Below, in pieces: positions 1 to 7,809 of a DNA stretch of 64,000 nucleotides. The position numbers and the translations under genes were made by a program. The DNA is from Chloroflexota bacterium (GTDB lineage Bacteria; Chloroflexota; UBA6077; JACCZL01), in the NCBI GenBank assembly GCA_020845495.1, contig JADLFM010000211.1, forward strand, positions 12,902 through 76,901, read 5' to 3'. The notes beneath the pieces were generated by a model that did no database searches, was not told where the DNA came from, and was given only the letters and a program-made list of their open reading frames with translations. How positions within the stretch are numbered: the first letter of the stretch is position 1; each line of letters begins with the position of its first letter.

Positions 1-2
1 AC

Positions 3-854
3 CGGTGCGAGGCGTCCGAGATCGACTCGCTCTGGTTCTCGGAGCGGCTGTCGTCCCCAACGCCGGTGCTGGAACCGATCGTCACGATGGCGACCCTGGC
101 GGCGCGGACTCGGCGGCTCAAGTTCGGGCCGAGCGTGCTGACGCTGCCGTTCCGGACGCCGGTCGTGCTGGCCCGTGAGCTTGCCATGCTCGACGTGCTG
201 TCCGGCGGGCGGATGCTGCCGGCGGTCGGGATCGGCGCTGAGGACGAGCGCGCGTTCCATGCCGCCGGAGTCCCGGTGAAGGAGCGGGCGCGGCGCACCG
301 ACGAGGCGGTCCGCCTGATGCGCTCCTGCTGGTCCGAGGAGCGCGTGACGTTCGACGGTCAGTTCTGGCAGTTGGACGATGTGACCGTGCTGCCGCGCCC
401 GGTCCAGCAGCCGCTGCCGCTCTGGATCGGCGGGAACAGCGAAGCGGCGATGCGCCGGGCCGGACGGCTGGGCGACGGCTGGATTCCGTCGTTCATCACC
501 CCCGAGCGGCTGGGCGAGGGCGTCAAGAAGACGCTCGCCTACGCCGAGGAGGCCGGCCGCGAGGTGCCGATCGACCACTTCGGGGCGGTCGTCTACTATT
601 GTCTGGATGCCGATCCGCGCGCTGCTCGCCAGTTCGCCATGCCGTTCATCCCGCCCGGCCGCGCCGATGCCCCGACGTTGGAGCGTTGCACCGCATTCGG
701 TCCGCCAGCGCTGGTGCGGGAGCGGCTGGAAGAGTACGTCGCGGCCGGTGGCTCGAAGTTCGTGCTGCGGCCAATCTGCCCGCCCGACCGCATGTTGGAC
801 CAGCTCGACGCGCTCGCCGCCGAGGTCGTCCCGGACTTCCAGCGCCGCCGCTGA
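3..854 (+). CDS. LLM class flavin-dependent oxidoreductase, 5'-truncated by the window edge
   Basis: Luciferase-like monooxygenase of the F420/FMN TIM-barrel family. The frame is open from base 3, and the residues before the first internal GTG (base 66) already read as family sequence (SLWFSERL, then PTPVLEPI), so the true start lies upstream of the window. Visible family segments are LKFGPSVLTLPFR, the LSGGRMLPAVGIG turn, RRTDEAVRLMRSCW and PLPLWIGGNS. The C-terminus is complete, with a TGA at 852-854. The substrate cannot be predicted; members oxidise diverse small organics using FMNH2 or F420. A second family member lies downstream on the same strand after about 145 bp that contain a recognisable promoter, so the two may be separately transcribed. 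Confidence 0.85.
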   Translation, partial: RCEASEIDSLWFSERLSSPTPVLEPIVTMATLAARTRRLKFGPSVLTLPFRTPVVLARELAMLDVLSGGRMLPAVGIGAEDERAFHAAGVPVKERARRTDEAVRLMRSCWSEERVTFDGQFWQLDDVTVLPRPVQQPLPLWIGGNSEAAMRRAGRLGDGWIPSFITPERLGEGVKKTLAYAEEAGREVPIDHFGAVVYYCLDADPRAARQFAMPFIPPGRADAPTLERCTAFGPPALVRERLEEYVAAGGSKFVLRPICPPDRMLDQLDALAAEVVPDFQRRR

Positions 855-928
855 CCGAGCATGGTCCTGGTTGGTGGTTCGGGTCACGAGCTTCGAGACA
901 GCCTCCCAGGGCCTCACGTCGGCGGCGA

Positions 929-957
929 TTGACAGGCCGGCAGGCGACCGGTACCCT
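929..957 (+). promoter_or_regulatory. Candidate sigma70-type promoter for the second LLM gene
   Basis: A perfect TTGACA (929-934) is followed after exactly 17 bp by TACCCT (952-957). This would place a transcription start about 35 bp ahead of the ATG at 999. The match is by eye only, and the -10 box is imperfect. Confidence 0.45.
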
Positions 958-998
958 CCTCCTAGCCGGCGGTGAGACTGTCGGCCGATGGAGGAGCG

Positions 999-1973
999 AT
1001 GCCGCCAGTTACCTTCGGCTACCACAGCGTGCCGCGCGGTCAGGGCCATCCCGCGCTCGAGCCGCACCCGAGTCATACGCTGATGGTGCAGGATGCCCAG
1101 CGGGCCGAGCAGCTTGGCTTCGACGCGATCTGGGCGCCCGACCATTTCTACTTCGAGCGGCCCTCCGGGCTGGAGACGTTCCCGGAAGGCTGGACGCTGC
1201 TCACCGCCATCGCCATGTCCACCGAGCGGGTCCGGCTCGGCCATCAGGTGCTCGCGGCTAGTTTCCGCCACCCGGCCCTGCTGGCCAAGATGGCCGGCGC
1301 GCTCCAGGAACTGTCGGGCGGCCGGCTGATCCTCGGGATCGGGGCCGGCAATCAGGCCCACGAGCACAACGCCTTTGGCCTCGACTTCGAGCACCGGGTC
1401 GGCCGCCTCAAGGAGTATCTGCCGATCCTGATCGCGCTCATGAGCGGCGAGACGATCACCTTCAAGGGCCGCTACTTCACGCTCCGCGAGGCGAGCCTGC
1501 GGACGTTCGTACCCAGGGTGCCAATCTGGATCGCGGCGGGCGGTGAGCAGATGCTGGCGCTGACCGCGAAGTGCGCCGATGGCTGGAACGCGGCCGGCGG
1601 CGTTGGCTGGGATCCTGCCAACTACCGGGCCAGGCTCGACGGGTTGGAAGCCGCCTGCCGCGCCATCGGCCGCGATCCCAAGAGCATCGAACTCTCCCAC
1701 ATGTCCTTCCTGGGGATCGCGCCGGACGCCACCTCGGCACGCGAGACGCTAGAAGCGCTGGCCGCCGACGCGAAGACGACGCCGGAAGCGCTGGCACAAC
1801 GGACGTTCGTCGGGACGCCGGATCAGATCGCCGACGCGATGCGCCGGCTGGTGGACGTAGGAGTGAGCCACTTCGTCTGCGTGGTGAACCGGCTCCCCCA
1901 TCCAGAGTGCTACATGGAGCGCGTCGAATTGCTGGCCCGTGAGGTCTTCCCGCGCGTCCGGGAACAGTGCTGA
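999..1973 (+). CDS. LLM class flavin-dependent oxidoreductase
   Basis: A 324-residue TIM-barrel flavin (F420 or FMN) oxidoreductase. Family hallmarks are FDAIWAPDHF near residues 42-51, STERVRLGHQV, the LSGGRLILGIGAGN segment near 108-121, and a C-terminal GTPDQIADAMRRLVDVGV. The ATG at 999 is preferred over the GTG at 972 because a GGAGGAG-type ribosome site at 990-996 precedes it. It is full length for the family. A putative promoter lies at 929-957, and the HpcH/HpaI aldolase follows 143 bp later on the same strand. The substrate is unknown; a role in oxidising a small organic compound upstream of the aldolase is only a guess from position. Confidence 0.88.
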   Translation: MPPVTFGYHSVPRGQGHPALEPHPSHTLMVQDAQRAEQLGFDAIWAPDHFYFERPSGLETFPEGWTLLTAIAMSTERVRLGHQVLAASFRHPALLAKMAGALQELSGGRLILGIGAGNQAHEHNAFGLDFEHRVGRLKEYLPILIALMSGETITFKGRYFTLREASLRTFVPRVPIWIAAGGEQMLALTAKCADGWNAAGGVGWDPANYRARLDGLEAACRAIGRDPKSIELSHMSFLGIAPDATSARETLEALAADAKTTPEALAQRTFVGTPDQIADAMRRLVDVGVSHFVCVVNRLPHPECYMERVELLAREVFPRVREQC

Positions 1974-2116
1974 GCGGGGGCGTCCCGGGCTGAGCGCCCT
2001 CGCGCTCGCCACCGCTCGGCGGATGGCGACCGGGTACCATGGGGCAGCCGCATCCGGGCGCCGCTCGCCGGGCCACCATCGGCCCGGCGGCGCTCGGGTG
2101 CCCTGGGAGGACGACG

Positions 2117-2890
2117 ATGCCACTCGCGCCGAACCCGCTGAAGGCTGCCCTCGCGGCAGGACGCCCCCAGATCGGAACCTGGATCAATCAGGCCCGCAAC
2201 CCGGCCATCCTGACGCTGCTCAAGAGCGCCGGCCTTGACTATGCCCGCATCGATATGGAGCATTCATCGCCGTCGATCGAGACGGTCGCCGATATGGCCG
2301 TGCTCGGCCGCGCGCTCGGCTTCCCGCTGGTAGTGCGTCCGCCGGAGGGGAACCGCGAGTGGATCACCCGCCTGCTGGATATCGGGGTCTGGGGGCTGCA
2401 CGTGCCCCAGGTCGATAACCCCGACATCGCGCACGCCGTCGTGCAGGCCGCCCGCTACGCGCCGACCGGCATGCGAGGGCAGGCCGGCCTCGGGCCGAAC
2501 AACGACTACGATCCGAGCGTCGGCCGGACGGCGATGAACGAGCAGGTCCACATTACCGTCATGTTCGAGTCGGCGGAGGCGTTCCGCCACATCGACGAGA
2601 TCGTGAGCATGCCCGGCGTGGACGCAGTGACGCTCGGCCCTTCGGATCTGGCCCAGGAGCTTGGCGTCATGGGGACGCCGGATCAGGCGAAGGTGATCGA
2701 CGAGCATCGCGAGCGGTTGATCGCGGCAGCGCAGAAGCATAACAAGGACGTCGCCATGCTCGTCCAGACCCTCGACGAGGCTGAGCGCTGGATCGCGGCC
2801 GGCGTCAAGATCATCGCCTACTCGTCGGACGTGGCGATCCTACGGAACGGCTACCTCACTGCCATGAAGCGGCTGCGCCCAGACGGCTGA
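2117..2890 (+). CDS. HpcH/HpaI family aldolase (class II, metal-dependent)
   Basis: Likely cleaves a 4-hydroxy-2-oxo acid into pyruvate and an aldehyde, as HpaI and the 2-keto-3-deoxy-L-rhamnonate aldolases do. The 257-residue protein keeps the expected active-site pattern: His49 in DMEHS, Arg74 in VVRPPEGN, metal ligands Glu151 in MFESAEA and Asp177 in LGPSDL, at spacings close to those of E. coli HpaI. The start at 2117 is chosen for its GGGAGG site six bases upstream; an in-frame ATG at 2039 gives only a non-conserved extension. The L-rhamnonate-dehydratase-like gene at 34.7 kb makes a sugar-acid role possible, but the two are far apart. The exact substrate is not assignable. Confidence 0.88.
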   Translation: MPLAPNPLKAALAAGRPQIGTWINQARNPAILTLLKSAGLDYARIDMEHSSPSIETVADMAVLGRALGFPLVVRPPEGNREWITRLLDIGVWGLHVPQVDNPDIAHAVVQAARYAPTGMRGQAGLGPNNDYDPSVGRTAMNEQVHITVMFESAEAFRHIDEIVSMPGVDAVTLGPSDLAQELGVMGTPDQAKVIDEHRERLIAAAQKHNKDVAMLVQTLDEAERWIAAGVKIIAYSSDVAILRNGYLTAMKRLRPDG

Positions 2891-3035
2891 CGGCGCGGCA
2901 CGGGCACGCATTCGACGTTCGCTCGAGCGGGCGCGCCCGATGCCATGCGGACAGGTACGGCCCGTGCTACCCAGACCGGATCGAGGGGGCGTCCAGGCGA
3001 CGCCTCTCCGATCGTGTCTCTGGGGAAGGAACGCC

Positions 3036-4469
3036 GTGGCCCGCACCGACGCCAATAGACCAGCCGACCTGCCAGCGGCCATCGCTCCGCTGAAGCGGTT
3101 CTCGGCTGATGATGCGGCTGCTATCACGACTCGGCTCATCGCCGACGAGCACACGCTTCCCGCTGCCCGGCCGGCACTCTCGGCCGCCGGCCAGCACGTC
3201 CCGGGCGAGGCTCCGGCAGCCACAACCCGTTCAGCACCTGAGGCGGGCGCAACCGGCCGGCCGGGGCCTCAGCCCAGTGCCGCCCACGAAGCCGGCGCCA
3301 CCGACGAAGCCGGCGCCACTGACGAAGCCGGTGCCACCGACGACGCCGGCGCCACGTCTGAGGCTGGCGCTTCTCAACCTGCCGGTGCCACCGGCGGACG
3401 GCGCTTCGCGCTCTTCGACGCGCCGGGCGGGTACTGGTTCGTACCGCTGGCCATCGGAGCGGCGAGCTTCACGCTCGCGCTTGGCGTGCTGGCCTCGATC
3501 TGGCTGCTGGCCCGCCCGCTGGTCCTGCTCTTCGCCGCTATCGTCCTGGCGGATGCGCTCGAACCGCCTACCAATCACCTGAGTCGGGTGCTTCCCCGGA
3601 CGGCGGCCATCGCCGTCATCTACGTCACGCTCCTGCTCGCCGTCGCCCTGGCCGGCTGGTTGATCGTGCCGATGCTGGTGGATCAGGTCGCGGAGATCGT
3701 CGCCAGTCTGCCGACGCTCACCGACCGGGCCGGCGAGTTACTCGCGGGAATTCCGTACGTCGGAACGCTCGTGCCGTCGACAGCGCAGTCCTTGTTCGCC
3801 GGCCGCACCGACAAACTGGTGACGGTGCCGCTGTTCGTCGCGTCATCGGCCATCGAGATGCTGGTGGTCTTGTTCATGTCGTTGTACTGGCTCGTCACCT
3901 TGCCCGCGCTGCGCCGGTTCGGGCTGTCGCTCCTCCCGCCCGAGCGGCAGGCCACCGCCCGCCCGATCCTGGCCAAGATGGGACGGTCGATGGGCGGCTA
4001 CGTCCGGGGGGTGATGATCGAGGCAGCCATCGTCGGGACGATCGTCTACGTCGGAGTACTGACGGTCGGCGTGCCCTACCCCCTCCTGCTCGGCACGTTG
4101 GCAGCGCTCGGCGAGTTCGTCCCGTACGTGGGGCCGGTGATCGCGGCCGTACCGGCCGTCCTGCTCGCGCTCCTCATCTCGCCAACCGAGGCAGTGATCG
4201 TCGCGCTGTTCTATCTGGTGGTCCAGCAGTTGGAGGGGCACATCCTGTATCCGCTCGTCGTCGGTAGCCAGTCCGAGGTGCCGCCGCTCCTGGTGATCTT
4301 CGCGCTGGTGGCTGGCGGCAGCGTCGGCGGCATCCTCGGCGCGCTCGTTGCCGTCCCGCTGGCCGGCGCGCTTCGCATCCTGATCGTCGAGATCGTGGCC
4401 CCGGCCATCCGCCGCCGCACCGGAGCCCCGCTGCCTGCGCCCCCCAAAGTACGCGAGGGAGCCGCCTGA
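3036..4469 (+). CDS. AI-2E family transporter (PerM/YdiK type) with a repetitive N-terminal tail
   Basis: Integral membrane protein of about 477 residues. After roughly 130 hydrophilic N-terminal residues come about eight hydrophobic segments, beginning near WFVPLAIGAASFTLALGVL. The C-terminal region carries PYVGPVIAAVPAVLLALL and VVQQLEGHILYPLVVG, which are typical of the AI-2E/UPF0118 family. Members have been linked to autoinducer-2 export, Na+/H+ antiport or small-molecule efflux, so the substrate is uncertain. The GTG at 3036 (after GGGGAAGGA) is chosen; a start at 2940 would add non-family residues. The cytoplasmic tail contains an Ala/Gly/Thr/acidic six-residue repeat encoded by 18-bp tandem units, which is unusual for the family. 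Confidence 0.85.
   Translation: MARTDANRPADLPAAIAPLKRFSADDAAAITTRLIADEHTLPAARPALSAAGQHVPGEAPAATTRSAPEAGATGRPGPQPSAAHEAGATDEAGATDEAGATDDAGATSEAGASQPAGATGGRRFALFDAPGGYWFVPLAIGAASFTLALGVLASIWLLARPLVLLFAAIVLADALEPPTNHLSRVLPRTAAIAVIYVTLLLAVALAGWLIVPMLVDQVAEIVASLPTLTDRAGELLAGIPYVGTLVPSTAQSLFAGRTDKLVTVPLFVASSAIEMLVVLFMSLYWLVTLPALRRFGLSLLPPERQATARPILAKMGRSMGGYVRGVMIEAAIVGTIVYVGVLTVGVPYPLLLGTLAALGEFVPYVGPVIAAVPAVLLALLISPTEAVIVALFYLVVQQLEGHILYPLVVGSQSEVPPLLVIFALVAGGSVGGILGALVAVPLAGALRILIVEIVAPAIRRRTGAPLPAPPKVREGAA
3288..3374 (+). repeat. 18-bp in-frame tandem repeat coding EAGATD-type units
   Basis: Four 18-bp units (3288, 3306, 3324, 3342) and a partial fifth (3360-3374) encode EAGATD, EAGATD, EAGATD, DAGATS, EAGAS. 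They lie in the hydrophilic N-terminal tail of the AI-2E family protein, before its first membrane segment. Confidence 0.85.
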
Positions 4470-4518
4470 GCTCTCAGCGTGAGCTCTCAGCGTGAGCTCT
4501 CAGCGTGAGCTCTCAGCG
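4468..4518. repeat. 13-bp tandem repeat (about four copies) starting at a stop codon
   Basis: The unit GAGCTCTCAGCGT recurs at 4468, 4481, 4494 and 4507, the last copy lacking one base. The first copy overlaps the TGA (4467-4469) of the preceding membrane-protein gene, and each unit boundary recreates a TGA. Each unit contains the palindrome GAGCTC. No coding function is apparent. Confidence 0.9.
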
Positions 4519-4545
4519 AGCACGACGCACGCGACTGTCGGCCGC

Positions 4546-4589
4546 CAGCGGGTGAGGCCGGGGTGCCCAGCGGGTGACGCCGGGGTGCC
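4546..4589. repeat. 22-bp tandem duplication in the intergenic region
   Basis: Two copies of a 22-bp unit beginning CAGCGGGTGA occupy 4546-4567 and 4568-4589 and differ at one base. A decayed third start (CAGCGTGCGCC) follows. They sit between the 13-bp repeat and the LUD-protein gene. A possible -10 element TATACT lies at 4656-4661, but no convincing -35 was found. Confidence 0.8.
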
Positions 4590-4751
4590 CAGCGTGCGCC
4601 ACCGTCAGGACGGTGCCACGGGCATCTTTCTCAGAGCGGCCGATCTGAGACGGGCTATACTCGCGACAGAGCCGCACCGTCTGACCGGCCCGCCATCGAA
4701 GCTCGGGGGCGGCGCGGCCAGGCGATCCGAAGACCGGCCGGAGGGTGGCGG

Positions 4752-5384
4752 ATGATCGAGCCGACGGCAGCGAGCGCGCGAGAAGCGGATAGGCGGCAGC
4801 CGGGTGTATCGCCCTCAGCAGTGCGGCAGATATTCGCCGAGCGAGCCAGGCGGGTCGGCATCTCGGTCCGAGGCGTCGCCAGCGACGGCGGCCCAGGCGC
4901 CCTGGCCGGGATCCTCCGTGACGAGCGGGCCGCCAGCGTCGCCATCGCCGAGAACGTGCCGGGCCGTAACGACCTCCTCGCCGCCTGCCGAGAAGCCGGG
5001 GCCACGTTGGTCGAACTGGCCGATCTCTGGGTCGATCGCCGTGCCGATGTCGGCGTCTCGGTAGCGAAGCTGGCCGTTGCCGAGACCGGCTCGATGGTCG
5101 TTCACTCGCCGTCGCTCGACCGTCGCGCCGAATTGTGCGTGGACGCGCACGTCATCCTGATCGCCGCCGAGGACGTCCGCCCGACGCTCGACGACGCGTT
5201 ACGGCTGATTCACCAGATCGCTGCCCGCCCCCCGAGCTACGTCTCGCTCATCACCGGCCCGAGCCGCACCGCCGACATCGAGATGGTCCCATCCATCGGG
5301 GTACACGGCGCCGCCCGGCTCTACGCCCTGGTAATCGGCGCTCCGGATCTGCCGTCCGATGCGCTGTCGAGAGGCCGGTCATGA
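4752..5384 (+). CDS. LUD domain protein, LutC-like lactate utilisation subunit
   Basis: A 210-residue protein of the LUD/DUF162 family. The C-terminal signature SLITGPSRTADIE followed by IGVHG is that of LutC/YkgG proteins, as is the GSMVVHSP segment near residue 116. In Bacillus, LutA, LutB and LutC together oxidise L-lactate to pyruvate. The ATG at 4752 has a GGAGGGTGG site directly upstream. Its stop overlaps the start of the next gene as ATGA (5381-5384), so the two are translationally coupled and probably form one complex. The gene order here is LutC-like first, then a fused LutB-LutA, unlike the common LutA-LutB-LutC order. Confidence 0.85.
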   Translation: MIEPTAASAREADRRQPGVSPSAVRQIFAERARRVGISVRGVASDGGPGALAGILRDERAASVAIAENVPGRNDLLAACREAGATLVELADLWVDRRADVGVSVAKLAVAETGSMVVHSPSLDRRAELCVDAHVILIAAEDVRPTLDDALRLIHQIAARPPSYVSLITGPSRTADIEMVPSIGVHGAARLYALVIGAPDLPSDALSRGRS

Positions 5385-7681
5385 GCGGCCCGCTCCCCCC
5401 CTTCCCCGAGCGCTACCGGCACGCGCTCGCCAACGATCAACTCCGTCAAAACCTGCTGAAATTCCAGCGCTTCTACCGCGCCAGCCGCGCCGCCGCCTTC
5501 GACCGCTACGCCAGGGAGGGCGGCGCGACCGGCGTGGCCGACCCGACCTTCGCCGGCCAGCGCGAGCGGCTAGCCTCGGCCAAGTCAGAAGCGGTTGGGG
5601 AACGTCGCCGCTACCTCCAACAGTTCACCGAGCAGGCGACGACAGCCGGCGCGACCGTCTACGTGGCTGCCACCGCTGAGGATGCCACTCGCTACGTCGT
5701 CGACCTCTGCCAGCGGCGCGGGGCCAGGTTGCTTGCCAAGAGCAAGTCGATGCTCTCCGAAGAGGTGTTCCTGAATCACGCCCTCGAAGCGGCCGGCGTC
5801 CGTGCCGTCGAGACGGACCTCGGCGAGTGGATCATTCAACTGGCGCACGAAACGCCCTCCCACATGGTCGTGCCGGCGGTCCACAAGAACCGCCGTGAGA
5901 TCTCGGAGATCATCGAGGCCGAGGTCGGCTATCCGGTCTCGCGCGAAGACATCCCGGACATGACCACCGCCGCCCGGTTGGCGCTCCGCAGCGTCTTCGC
6001 GAGCGCCGACGTCGGGATGTCCGGGGCGAACGCGCTGATTGCCGAGACCGGCACGGTCATGCTGGTAACGAATGAAGGCAACGCCCGGCTGGTCACGTCG
6101 TTGCCGCCCGTCCACGTCGTGTTGGCCGGCTGGGAAAAGCTCGTCCCGACCTTCGAGGACGCCGCCGCCCAGGTCCGGCTGCTGGCCCGCTGCGGTACGA
6201 CCCAGGACATCACCGTCTACACCACGTTCATCACCGGCCCCGACCGGCCGGACCGTGAGCAGCACATCGTCATCGTCGACAACGGCCGTTCGGCGATGGC
6301 CGACGATCCCCGCTTCGCTGACGCGCTTCGCTGTATCCGCTGCGCGGCCTGCGCCGACGTCTGCCCGCCGTATCAAGTCGTCGGGGGGCATGTCTTCGGC
6401 TACGTCTACTCGGGGGCGATTGGTCTGGTCAATACACCGTTTCACCACGGTCTCGACGCCGGCGCCGGGCCGCAGTCGCTCTGCGTCTCCTGTAACGCCT
6501 GCGCCGTCGCCTGCCCGGTCGGGATCCCACTACCGCGCCAGATCCTCGACGTCCGGCGCATGGTCGTCGAGCAGAAAGGGATGCCGCTACCGAATCGGAC
6601 CGTTCTGCGACTCTGGGAACGTCCCCGCCTGTTCGATGCGCTGCTGCGGCTCGCCAGCATCATTCAGGCGCCGCTAGTGCGTCGCAACGACGGGCGGTCC
6701 CCAGTGCCGCACCGTGACGATAGGCAGATACAGGGTGCGGACGACGACCGAGCGGCCGTCGTGGGTGACGATCGGACACGCGCCGGCACGCGCGGCCCGG
6801 GCTTCCTCCGGCTGCCGCTGCCCGAGCGGCTGCGCTGGCGCTCGATCCCGGCCCTGGCGCGACGGCCAGCCCGCGACCATCTCCTGGGGCGGACTTTTGA
6901 GCCGTTCCCTGCTGGGCCGCTCGCGGCCAGTCCGGCGCGCGGGATGACGGTCGCGTACTTCATTCAGTGCATCACCGACCGCTTCGCGCCCGAGCAGGCA
7001 GCCGCCTCCGTTCGAGTGTTGCGAGCCTGCGGCGCTCGCGTGGTGGTGCCGAGCCCACAGCACTGCTGCGGCTTGCCGGCCTTCGACTCCGGCGACCATC
7101 CGTCGGCGGTCAAGCTCGCCAAGATGACGATCGAGGCGCTGGAGCGGGTATCCGCCGACTACATCGTCACGGCCGCCGCCAGTTGCGCCATCACCATCAA
7201 TCACGAGTACGTCGATCTGCTCCGCGACGAGCCGGCCTGGCAGCAGCGCGCCGCCCGCCTTGCCGCGCGCTCGCTCGATCTGGTCACGTTCCTCGACCGG
7301 GTCGTCAGGCCAGCCGATGGTGCGCTGGCCGGGTCCGGTCCCGCCGCCAGCCTGACATACCACAGCTTCTGCCAGAGCACCAACGTCCTCCACATCCGCG
7401 AGACGTCGGTTCGGCTGCTGCGCGACGTCTGCGGCCTCGACGTGCGCGACCTGCCGGAAGGGGAGGTCTGCTGCGGCTTCGGCGGCGCGACCTCGATCGA
7501 CCATCCGCTCGTGGCGCGCGGGATCGTCGGCCGTAAGCTCGACAACGTGGCGTCCACCGATGCGCCGCTGCTGGTGACCGACAACCCTGGCTGCCTGCTC
7601 CACCTCCGAGGCGCCGCCGACGCGCGAGGCATGAACCTGCGCGTCGCCCACATCGCCGAAGTGCTCGCCGAACGTCTGTAA
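5381..7681 (+). CDS. Fused LutB-LutA: LUD / ferredoxin / CCG-domain iron-sulfur oxidoreductase
   Basis: A 766-residue fusion of two normally separate lactate-oxidation subunits. Residues 1-310 are the LUD domain of LutB ([15 protein letters not shown]). Two [4Fe-4S] ferredoxin motifs follow, with cysteines 318/321/324/328 and 368/371/374/378. A 90-residue arginine-rich linker of low conservation leads to a LutA-like half with two cysteine-rich CCG domains, CCGLPAF at 562 and CCGFGG at 697. The protein is predicted cytoplasmic and to pass electrons from lactate, or a related 2-hydroxy acid, through its clusters. The ATG at 5381 overlaps the stop of the LutC-like gene. A much longer upstream extension is open but overlaps that gene and is rejected. 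Glycolate is an alternative substrate. Confidence 0.88.
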   Translation: MSGPLPPFPERYRHALANDQLRQNLLKFQRFYRASRAAAFDRYAREGGATGVADPTFAGQRERLASAKSEAVGERRRYLQQFTEQATTAGATVYVAATAEDATRYVVDLCQRRGARLLAKSKSMLSEEVFLNHALEAAGVRAVETDLGEWIIQLAHETPSHMVVPAVHKNRREISEIIEAEVGYPVSREDIPDMTTAARLALRSVFASADVGMSGANALIAETGTVMLVTNEGNARLVTSLPPVHVVLAGWEKLVPTFEDAAAQVRLLARCGTTQDITVYTTFITGPDRPDREQHIVIVDNGRSAMADDPRFADALRCIRCAACADVCPPYQVVGGHVFGYVYSGAIGLVNTPFHHGLDAGAGPQSLCVSCNACAVACPVGIPLPRQILDVRRMVVEQKGMPLPNRTVLRLWERPRLFDALLRLASIIQAPLVRRNDGRSPVPHRDDRQIQGADDDRAAVVGDDRTRAGTRGPGFLRLPLPERLRWRSIPALARRPARDHLLGRTFEPFPAGPLAASPARGMTVAYFIQCITDRFAPEQAAASVRVLRACGARVVVPSPQHCCGLPAFDSGDHPSAVKLAKMTIEALERVSADYIVTAAASCAITINHEYVDLLRDEPAWQQRAARLAARSLDLVTFLDRVVRPADGALAGSGPAASLTYHSFCQSTNVLHIRETSVRLLRDVCGLDVRDLPEGEVCCGFGGATSIDHPLVARGIVGRKLDNVASTDAPLLVTDNPGCLLHLRGAADARGMNLRVAHIAEVLAERL

Positions 7682-7809
7682 CGCGCCTGGACGCTGAGCG
7701 CCTTCAACGCGCTGTCAGTGTAGTCCGCTCGCCTGGAATCGCCGTTCGCGCGTCGGCCTGTCGACGCGATCCACATTACCCAGCACCGGCTGGCACGAGG
7801 ATACTTCCG

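Noticed and set aside
4492..4755. An 87-residue frame across the tandem repeats
   Set aside because: Composed largely of repeat translation, no ribosome site, no family.
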